Part shown: one piece after another, positions 1 through 5,495 of the stretch
Layout: the number at the start of each line of letters is the position of its first letter
Numbering within the stretch: position 1 is the first letter of the stretch
Assembly: GCA_027033555.1 (NCBI GenBank)
Contig: JALVLE010000268.1
Coordinates: 1 to 9,512, forward strand
Length of the DNA stretch: 9,512 nt
Source: Caldifarciminota bacterium
GTDB lineage: Bacteria > Hydrothermota > Hydrothermia > UBA1063 > CAJXJZ01
Direction of reading: 5' to 3'
The notes under the pieces: generated by a model
What the model was told of the DNA's origin: nothing
Databases searched by the model: none
The model's input: only the letters and a program-made list of their open reading frames with translations
Made by a program: the position numbers and the translations under genes

Positions 1-1998
1 GCTCTCAAAATCAGTAACCCCTTCTTCGCGAAATATTCGCTTTATCAAAGAAGTACAGGTCTTACCTCCACAGGCCCCCATACCTGCTCGTGTTATTGCT
101 TTGATTTCGTTCATATCCCGTACTCCATCTCTTATAAGCTTTCTTATGGTACCTGCACTAACCCTTTCACACCTGCACACTATAGCATCATCAGGTATAT
201 ATTCAAACTCATCAAATCTAAGCTCAAGTGGTTTTGCCGGCTCCTGAATTCTTATTCCAGCGATTTTCTCGGCTATTTCCCTTTTTGCCTTTAATTTAAC
301 TATGTAAGTACCTTTTGATACCGTTCTCCTTCTTATCCTCACAACCTCTGCTTCACCAAGGAGATTTCCTAATCTATCCGTCACCTTCACCATATCACCC
401 ACTTTAAAGTAATCATCAGGGTCAAATTCAAAGGGGAGGGTTACAATAGGATCATCCCTTCTCCAATCCACAAGAGTAATGGCAAGACCGGGACATTTTG
501 CCACACAAATCTCACACCCTATGCACCCTCCAATATAACGGGGAACATTGGTAATGGGCTCGCCGATTTTTATAGCATCTTTGGGACAAACCACTTCACA
601 TGGATTGCAGGGGATCTCCTGTACACAGTTAATAACAGGGTAAACCCCCTTTTTCTCCTCAGGAAGTTGCACTTCAAAAAACTCCTTGCCAGGGCGTGAT
701 TTCAATATTTCCTGGGTTTCATACAGCTCATCGGGTATTTCCCCCTCGTAAAGGCCCAGCTCCTTCAGGATCTCAAGGCCTTTAATGCGACCTGAAAAGA
801 TAGCACTTGAAGCTTCTGCAATCTCTTCTGCGTCCCCTGCTACATAAACCCGGTAACCAAATGCCTTTGCTTTTTCCACAAATTCATTTATAGGTTCAAG
901 TCCCACCGCTATAAGTATCGTGTCACATTCTATGGTTTTCTCTGTGCCTTTAAGCGGTTTAAACTGATCATCTACCTGTGCAATAACCACCCTTTCCACA
1001 TGCTCTTTGCCTTCAGCTTTAAGAACAGTGTGGGAGGTATATACAGGTACACCAAGTTTAAGAAGTTTTTCCTTATGAACAACATACCCTCCCACTTCAG
1101 GCATTATCTCACATAAACCAACAACTTCAATCCCCGCTTGAAGGGCATGATACGCTGCAATAAGCCCAACATTGCCCCCTCCCACTACAAAAATTTTCTG
1201 AGACGGTTTCACAAGATCCCTATTTATAAGCGTCTGAAGCGCACCTGCACCATATACACCCGGTAGGGTATTACCCGGAAAAGTAAGGAATTTTTCTCTT
1301 GCGCCTGTTGCCACCAGAAGAACATCCGGCCTAACAAGCACGTACTCTCTCCCATCTTTTAATATCCCGATTTTACCATCTGAGAAAGGCCATACAACAG
1401 TTGAATTAAGCCAGACATCAACACTATCAAACTCTCTTATATCTTTCTCCATAATCTCTGCAATTTCAGTACCTCTTGTGCCTGCATAGCATGCCTCCAC
1501 TGAGCCAAAAAACTTGTGGGTCTGCAAAATAAGCTTTCCCCCAAGCTTGTGTTTATCGTCAACTATCAGAGTTTTAACTCCACGTGCTCCTAACTCTTTA
1601 GCAGCAGCAAGTCCTGCAGGCCCACCTCCAGCTATCAACACTGTATATTCAAGTTCTTTAATAGGTTCAAATTCCCCTATCTCATCGGTATCCGGCAACT
1701 CTGGAAGTCCATCAAGACTCTCAATTTCCATCCCCTCCTCAAGGAGAACCATGCACGATTTTACCACCTGTCCATTCACCCTTACCCTGCACTGGTCGCA
1801 CTGTCCATTTGCACAAAAAATTCCCTGGGGTGATCCATCTTTAGGATGATGGCCGAAAATCTTTATTCCATTGGCAAAAAGAGCAGCAGCTATAGTGTCA
1901 CCCTTTTTCCCATAGAGCTTTCTGCCATTAAAGGTGAACCATATATCCTCCCTTTCTTTTACATTTATTATCGGATGTTTGACTATTCTAAAACCCAT
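1..1998 (-). CDS. Multi-cluster FAD/NAD(P) oxidoreductase with Fer2, 2x[4Fe-4S] and BFD-type [2Fe-2S] domains (3' end cut by window)
   Basis: Open frame of 666 codons with no stop before the left edge, so the C-terminus is missing. Domains in order: an N-terminal ferredoxin-like [2Fe-2S] domain with Cys62, 67, 70 and 82; an FAD-binding Rossmann motif GGGPAG at 124-129; a second dinucleotide motif GGGNVG at 273-278; two [4Fe-4S] sites (Cys458, 464, 467, 471 and Cys492, 495, 498, 502); a basic beta-rich stretch around 525-600; and a BFD-type [2Fe-2S] domain (Cys608, 610, 643, 648). This order is known from fused HcnA/HcnB-like subunits related to sarcosine oxidase alpha and archaeal proline dehydrogenases, which pass electrons from a partner amine-oxidising flavoprotein. 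The ATG at 1998 lies 15 nt after the saccharopine dehydrogenase stop, behind TAAGGGG. I infer a cytoplasmic amino-acid or imino-acid dehydrogenase subunit linked to lysine breakdown. The substrate cannot be read from the sequence, and a DAO-type partner gene may lie beyond the left edge. Confidence 0.9.
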   Translation of the reverse strand, partial: MGFRIVKHPIINVKEREDIWFTFNGRKLYGKKGDTIAAALFANGIKIFGHHPKDGSPQGIFCANGQCDQCRVRVNGQVVKSCMVLLEEGMEIESLDGLPELPDTDEIGEFEPIKELEYTVLIAGGGPAGLAAAKELGARGVKTLIVDDKHKLGGKLILQTHKFFGSVEACYAGTRGTEIAEIMEKDIREFDSVDVWLNSTVVWPFSDGKIGILKDGREYVLVRPDVLLVATGAREKFLTFPGNTLPGVYGAGALQTLINRDLVKPSQKIFVVGGGNVGLIAAYHALQAGIEVVGLCEIMPEVGGYVVHKEKLLKLGVPVYTSHTVLKAEGKEHVERVVIAQVDDQFKPLKGTEKTIECDTILIAVGLEPINEFVEKAKAFGYRVYVAGDAEEIAEASSAIFSGRIKGLEILKELGLYEGEIPDELYETQEILKSRPGKEFFEVQLPEEKKGVYPVINCVQEIPCNPCEVVCPKDAIKIGEPITNVPRYIGGCIGCEICVAKCPGLAITLVDWRRDDPIVTLPFEFDPDDYFKVGDMVKVTDRLGNLLGEAEVVRIRRRTVSKGTYIVKLKAKREIAEKIAGIRIQEPAKPLELRFDEFEYIPDDAIVCRCERVSAGTIRKLIRDGVRDMNEIKAITRAGMGACGGKTCTSLIKRIFREEGVTDFES

Positions 1999-2003
1999 AA
2001 AAA

Positions 2004-2010
2004 CCCCTTA
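2004..2010 (-). promoter_or_regulatory. Ribosome binding site of the multi-cluster oxidoreductase
   Basis: On the minus strand TAAGGGG ends 5 nt before the ATG at 1998. TAAGG pairs fully with the 16S anti-Shine-Dalgarno core. It lies in the 15-nt gap after the previous stop codon and supports this start and an operon arrangement. Confidence 0.6.
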
Positions 2011-2013
2011 TTG

Positions 2014-3312
2014 TCAACCTATTTTTTCCAGAACTTCCTCCTTTATCTCAGGCTTAATGCCTTCATCTTCAAGAGCCTTTAAAACCTTGGTATAAATTTC
2101 AGGATGCGTAGGTATCCATACTCCTGTGAGAGTGATTTCGCCTTTTAATATCAGATCCGCTGCAATAGCTGCAGGAAGAGATACAGTTTTTGCAACAGCT
2201 GTTTCTTTCCCTATGACACCTTCTGAAATTAGCCTCACAGTATAAACCTTTCTCCTACCACCCTTCTCAACGATAATCCTGTGTTTAAGCGCTATTAAAT
2301 CCTTTTCACCTTCTTTGTATGACAGCTTCTCTTTAAGAAGTGCAACAAAATTATCAAACACAGAGCACTCTATGCAGGGCAACTCCCGCTCTTCAAAAAG
2401 GCCAAGCCATTTAAATTTTTCCATTATGTGTTCAGGAATTTTCTCCCCGATCTTTCTCAACCTTGTTTCCATAAGCTCTTTCCAGGTTCTTACTCCAGGA
2501 GGTACCTTCGCATCTTCGTCCAACAAATGCAATTTTTTGAAATAAATCTGAGTTTCACACCAACCGGGATACCTGAAGGTCCCTCTTATTAAGGTACTAA
2601 CCTCCTTTATGCCGTATTTCTCAATGTAAATAAGGGAATTTCTGTTGGGATATACCTCCAATTCTCCCACGCCTTCTACATATTCTGTCCAGCGATGAGA
2701 AAAGAGCTCATCGCTTGAGATTTCAATTACTTTCCCGTCTTTTAAGTACTTTGCACTGTTATTACCGGCACGGAGTACGCCCTCGGGACTCCACGAAAAT
2801 TTATACCGAAGTGGATTATTTGCGTATTGAGGAGCAGGCAACGCCCCACAATATGAATAAAACTCTACTACTTTAGCTCCAATTTTGTGCGCATTGTCTA
2901 TAACCTCTTGAGCGGTCATATGGTCAATACCTGGATCAAGTCCTATCTCGTTTAAAAAGAGCACGTTTTTCTTTTTCGCCTCCTCATCAAGAGCTGCCAT
3001 GTCATCTTTCACATAGGAAGTGGTCACAAGAGGCTTTGCATACTCCAGACACAGCCTGGCCACCTCCATGTGATAGATATATGGTAAAAAACTCAAAACA
3101 ATGTCAGACTCCCTCACAAGCTCCCGGAGTTCCTCAACGTTATGTGCTTCCCAGGTAACCCCTTTTATCCTCTTATAGCCTTTAATCAGGTCGTCTATGT
3201 GTTTGCGTGTTCTGGAAGCCACTATCACGGAGTAATCTGTCTTCTCCGAAAAGTATCTTATCATTGGCTTTGTAACCATCCCGGCGCCGAGCACCAGGAC
3301 TTTTTTAGCCAT
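2014..3312 (-). CDS. Saccharopine dehydrogenase, glutamate-forming (LYS9 / AASS C-terminal half)
   Basis: Predicted 432-residue cytoplasmic enzyme that oxidises saccharopine with NAD(P)+ to glutamate and 2-aminoadipate 6-semialdehyde. The N-terminus is a Rossmann fold, VLVLGAGMVTKP at 5-16. Family signatures follow: SFLPY (74-78), NEIGLDPGIDHM (121-132), and a substrate-region block CGALPAP (155-161) then NNPLRYKFSWSP (165-176). The C-terminal part AKTVSLPAAIAA (374-385) also matches the family. The whole protein aligns by eye with the C-terminal half of human AASS. A TTG two codons upstream (3318) would be only 2 nt from the AGGAGG, whereas the ATG at 3312 is 8 nt away, so I chose the ATG. 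It sits between the lysine-ketoglutarate reductase gene (17 nt upstream) and the oxidoreductase (15 nt downstream). The cofactor, NAD or NADP, cannot be decided. A biosynthetic direction is possible, but the LKR partner points to lysine degradation. Confidence 0.93.
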   Translation of the reverse strand: MAKKVLVLGAGMVTKPMIRYFSEKTDYSVIVASRTRKHIDDLIKGYKRIKGVTWEAHNVEELRELVRESDIVLSFLPYIYHMEVARLCLEYAKPLVTTSYVKDDMAALDEEAKKKNVLFLNEIGLDPGIDHMTAQEVIDNAHKIGAKVVEFYSYCGALPAPQYANNPLRYKFSWSPEGVLRAGNNSAKYLKDGKVIEISSDELFSHRWTEYVEGVGELEVYPNRNSLIYIEKYGIKEVSTLIRGTFRYPGWCETQIYFKKLHLLDEDAKVPPGVRTWKELMETRLRKIGEKIPEHIMEKFKWLGLFEERELPCIECSVFDNFVALLKEKLSYKEGEKDLIALKHRIIVEKGGRRKVYTVRLISEGVIGKETAVAKTVSLPAAIAADLILKGEITLTGVWIPTHPEIYTKVLKALEDEGIKPEIKEEVLEKIG

Positions 3313-3320
3313 TTTCAATG

Positions 3321-3326
3321 CCTCCT
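3321..3326 (-). promoter_or_regulatory. Strong Shine-Dalgarno that decides the saccharopine dehydrogenase start
   Basis: The minus strand reads AGGAGG with 8 nt to the ATG at 3312. Spacing to the in-frame TTG at 3318 would be only 2 nt, so this site rules out the longer protein. Confidence 0.8.
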
Positions 3327-3329
3327 ATT

Positions 3330-4628
3330 TTACAGGTATTTCTCAAGATATTTATAATTTGGGGTAAGCTCCCCGTTAAGAACTATCACCGCATTTTTTA
3401 TTTCATCTGGCAAATTAAGTCTTTTAAATTTCACATCATAATTGGCCCTCACAATGTATGGCACAAAGGGCTTGAGCTGATGACTGAAGAATATGGATGC
3501 ATCGTATGCAAGTTCTGCGGGGAGATTATCCACCGCCATTACCACAATTCCATCACCTTCTACTCCATCTGCAATAGAATCAGTATAGGGATTATAAACA
3601 AAACATGGATTTCCTGGGTCTGTGGCTTTTAAGGTGATCTCGATAGAACCTCCAATATCACAGGTAATGTCTCCTATTACTTTTAATCTTGGATTTCTGT
3701 ACCTATTAAACAATTCCTTTATATGCTCTTTTGTTACAAGTCTGGGAAACCGTTCCTCCCAGTAAATTCCGTTGAAAAGAATGTTAAGATAGGGAAGATA
3801 TTCCGGCATCCTTGATACATAGTTCTCAGGATGCGCATAGTAATCCTCTCGTGAAAAGATTTCACCAAATTTGTGCCGCACCCTCTCCTCAGGCTTAAAA
3901 ACCACCATAAAAATTCTGTCATTCTTTTTCTCTTTCATCACCTCTTCTAAACATCGGGCACCCACCTCTTCGTAAGGGAAAAACTTTATTATATCCTGAA
4001 CACCTCTGGAAACATTCCCTCTGCCCGTGATTCCAATTATAAGGGGAGTTATCTCGGGAGGAAGACCCTCCTCTTCAATCTGCTCACCTATGTCTTTAAG
4101 ATGTGCTTCAACCTTATCCATACGTCCATACTCATAGGCTCTCTTTACACGAGCAAAAGGTGTTTTAATCCCTTCTTTTAGCAACCTCTGTCCAAAAGCC
4201 CAAAGAGTTTCTATAGCTCCAGCAAGACCTGCATGATACCCAAAGAAAATGAGCCTCTTGCCATTTTCATCCTTAATAAGCTCATAGTCAATTAAAGTGT
4301 CCTGGAGCTCCAACATTCTCCTTAACATGGGCATATTATACTTCTGACCCTTTATCGTATGAGAAAAGAACACATAAACCTTCTTTTCCTCAAAATAAGA
4401 TGGCGGGATTTCTTTCACTCCGAATATATGCCGTGCTTCTTTAAGATTTTCCACTACTTTCGCCCCATTTTTCACATACTCCTCATCTGGAAATATCCTG
4501 AGTTCAGAAGGCTCAATAAGCGTCATTATTCTGTGCCTCTTCCGCAGCTCATGCACATCATGAGGCACAAGTGGAACACGTCTTTCCCATTGGTTCTTGG
4601 TTTCTCTTCTTATACCTAAAAGTCTCAT
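3330..4628 (-). CDS. Lysine-ketoglutarate reductase (AASS N-terminal half, AlaDH/PNT fold)
   Basis: Predicted 432-residue cytoplasmic enzyme that condenses L-lysine with 2-oxoglutarate and reduces the imine with NAD(P)H to saccharopine. The N-terminal AlaDH/PNT-type domain has RRETKNQWERRVPLVP (7-22) and FFSHTIKGQ (87-95). By comparison with yeast Lys1, Lys72 and His90 are the likely acid-base pair. The second domain has ITGRGNVSRGVQ (200-211), a nucleotide-binding loop, then NGIYWEERFPRL (286-297), GDITCDIGGSIE (319-330) and DNLPAEL (367-373), all near-identical to animal AASS. The frame is open upstream to 4793, but that would overlap the sirtuin gene on the other strand and lacks family similarity. 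The ATG at 4628 starts exactly where AASS homology starts and lies 6 nt after a TATAAT, with no Shine-Dalgarno. It is the first gene of the operon with saccharopine dehydrogenase and the oxidoreductase. Confidence 0.93.
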   Translation of the reverse strand: MRLLGIRRETKNQWERRVPLVPHDVHELRKRHRIMTLIEPSELRIFPDEEYVKNGAKVVENLKEARHIFGVKEIPPSYFEEKKVYVFFSHTIKGQKYNMPMLRRMLELQDTLIDYELIKDENGKRLIFFGYHAGLAGAIETLWAFGQRLLKEGIKTPFARVKRAYEYGRMDKVEAHLKDIGEQIEEEGLPPEITPLIIGITGRGNVSRGVQDIIKFFPYEEVGARCLEEVMKEKKNDRIFMVVFKPEERVRHKFGEIFSREDYYAHPENYVSRMPEYLPYLNILFNGIYWEERFPRLVTKEHIKELFNRYRNPRLKVIGDITCDIGGSIEITLKATDPGNPCFVYNPYTDSIADGVEGDGIVVMAVDNLPAELAYDASIFFSHQLKPFVPYIVRANYDVKFKRLNLPDEIKNAVIVLNGELTPNYKYLEKYL

Positions 4629-4634
4629 TCTATT

Positions 4635-4663
4635 ATTATAATACAATTTGCTGGTTTTATAAA
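4635..4663 (-). promoter_or_regulatory. Promoter of the lysine-catabolism operon (leaderless)
   Basis: A consensus -10 TATAAT (4640 down to 4635) is followed after 6 nt (AATAGA) by the ATG at 4628, so transcription should begin at or next to the start codon. With a 17-nt spacer the -35 would be TTTATA (4663 to 4658), which matches TTGACA at 4 of 6 positions. That weak -35 overlaps the central inverted repeat and is consistent with a regulated promoter. Confidence 0.6.
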
Positions 4664-4676
4664 CCAGTACTATAAT
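4648..4676 (+). promoter_or_regulatory. Promoter of the sirtuin gene (leaderless)
   Basis: TTGCTG (4648-4653), a 17-nt spacer, then consensus TATAAT (4671-4676). The expected transcription start is around 4682-4684, which coincides with the ATG at 4684. The ATG at 4678 would lie only 1 nt after the -10 box and upstream of the predicted transcript start. Confidence 0.65.
4651..4667. promoter_or_regulatory. Candidate operator: 7-bp inverted repeat CTGGTTT-tat-AAACCAG
   Basis: A perfect 7-bp inverted repeat with a 3-nt centre lies near the midpoint of the divergent promoters. It covers the spacer of the plus-strand promoter and the -35 region of the minus-strand promoter. Both predicted transcripts start outside it, so an RNA hairpin role is unlikely and binding of a dimeric regulator to DNA is the better reading. 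The regulator is not identifiable here. Confidence 0.5.
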
Positions 4677-4683
4677 AATGAGC

Positions 4684-5448
4684 ATGAACAATCTACATGA
4701 TGAATCCAGAATAAATAAGCTGGCAGAGCTCATAAAAAATTCAAAAAAGATATTTGTACTAACAGGAGCGGGGATAAGCACCAAAAGTGGCATACCTGAC
4801 TTCAGAAGCGGGACGGGTATTTATTCAAAATATCCTGAACTCGTCTTTGATATAGACGTATTTTACAATGACCCCACAATTCTCTACAACTTAATGTTTG
4901 AACTTGCTCCCATTGTAATAAATGCAAAACCCAACATAGCGCATATCTGTCTAAAAAAACTTGAAGACATGGGTAAAATAAATCTTATTGCTACCCAAAA
5001 TATTGATATGTTACATGAAAAGGCTGGCTCTATTAAAGTGGCCAATTTACACGGCTCAATGAAAACCTTCACCTGTATCAAATGCGGCAAAAAATATCCC
5101 CTTGAATACGCCATGAAATTCATCATAAGGAAAGAAATTGCAAAATGCTCTTTATGTGGAGGTGTTTTAAGGCCTGATTTTGTATTCTTTAAAGAGCCCC
5201 TTCCTGAAGAGGCTTTAGCTAAAGCCCAAAAGGCTGCAAAGGAAGCAGATCTCATTATGGTGATAGGATCAACCCTTCTCGTGTTCCCAGCAGGCTATAT
5301 TCCCATGTATGGAGTAGCAAGAGGCACTCCACTTGTTATTATTACAAAAGGAGAGACTGCACTTGACAATTATGCCACCCTTAAGATAGAGGATGATATC
5401 GTAGAGGTCTGTAAAAAACTAATGGAAAAATTGAATCTTACAATTTAG
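4684..5448 (+). CDS. cobB: Sir2 family NAD-dependent protein deacylase (sirtuin)
   Basis: Predicted 254-residue cytoplasmic enzyme that removes acyl groups from protein lysines using NAD+, giving nicotinamide and O-acyl-ADP-ribose. The NAD-binding motif GAGISTKSGIPDFRS is at 28-42, TQNID at 104-108, and the catalytic His123 is in HGS. Four zinc ligands are Cys131, 134, 155 and 158, and GSTLLVFPAG replaces the usual GTSL. Length and sequence run closely with Thermotoga maritima Sir2, a class U sirtuin, including the FDID segment after the NAD loop. The usual FFGE is FFKE here (Lys170). An ATG at 4678 would add two residues (Met-Ser), but the -10 box at 4671-4676 places transcription start at about 4684, so I prefer the second ATG. 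It is divergent from the lysine-degradation operon and 47 nt upstream of polX. Whether it modifies those enzymes is only conjecture. Confidence 0.95.
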   Translation: MNNLHDESRINKLAELIKNSKKIFVLTGAGISTKSGIPDFRSGTGIYSKYPELVFDIDVFYNDPTILYNLMFELAPIVINAKPNIAHICLKKLEDMGKINLIATQNIDMLHEKAGSIKVANLHGSMKTFTCIKCGKKYPLEYAMKFIIRKEIAKCSLCGGVLRPDFVFFKEPLPEEALAKAQKAAKEADLIMVIGSTLLVFPAGYIPMYGVARGTPLVIITKGETALDNYATLKIEDDIVEVCKKLMEKLNLTI

Positions 5449-5457
5449 TTTTGTTAT

Positions 5458-5486
5458 TTGACTATACACCGAAGTTGAAATATGAT
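5458..5486 (+). promoter_or_regulatory. Promoter of polX (leaderless or nearly so)
   Basis: TTGACT (5458-5463), a 17-nt spacer, then TATGAT (5481-5486), in the 47-nt gap after the sirtuin stop. Transcription should start about 7 nt downstream, 0-3 nt before the ATG at 5496. An overlapping TATAAT (5486-5491) is an alternative -10 but would put the ATG only 4 nt away. No Shine-Dalgarno sequence is present. Confidence 0.55.
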
Positions 5487-5495
5487 ATAATTATA

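Noticed and set aside
1514..2082. Plus-strand open frames opposite the oxidoreductase
   Set aside because: They are Ser/Pro-rich or low-complexity and lie antisense to a gene with intact cofactor motifs. No family features.
3313..3318. TTG start for saccharopine dehydrogenase at 3318
   Set aside because: Only 2 nt from the AGGAGG. The ATG at 3312 has ideal 8-nt spacing and starts right before the Rossmann strand.
2014..4628. The LKR and SDH genes both come out at exactly 432 residues, hinting at a duplication
   Set aside because: The two proteins have different folds and motifs and correspond to different halves of AASS. The equal length is coincidence.
4651..4667. Inverted repeat read as a transcription terminator or riboswitch stem
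   Set aside because: No U-tract follows in either direction, the stem is short and AT-rich, and both predicted transcripts start outside it.
4629..4793. Upstream extension of the LKR frame to 4793 on the minus strand, adding 55 residues
   Set aside because: The extension is antisense to the start of the sirtuin gene, crosses both promoters and the inverted repeat, and has no similarity to AASS. The ATG at 4628 matches the family start.
5451..5495. TTG start for polX adding 15 residues
   Set aside because: It lies within or before the predicted promoter, has no Shine-Dalgarno, and the added residues do not match PolX N-termini. The ATG at 5496 does.
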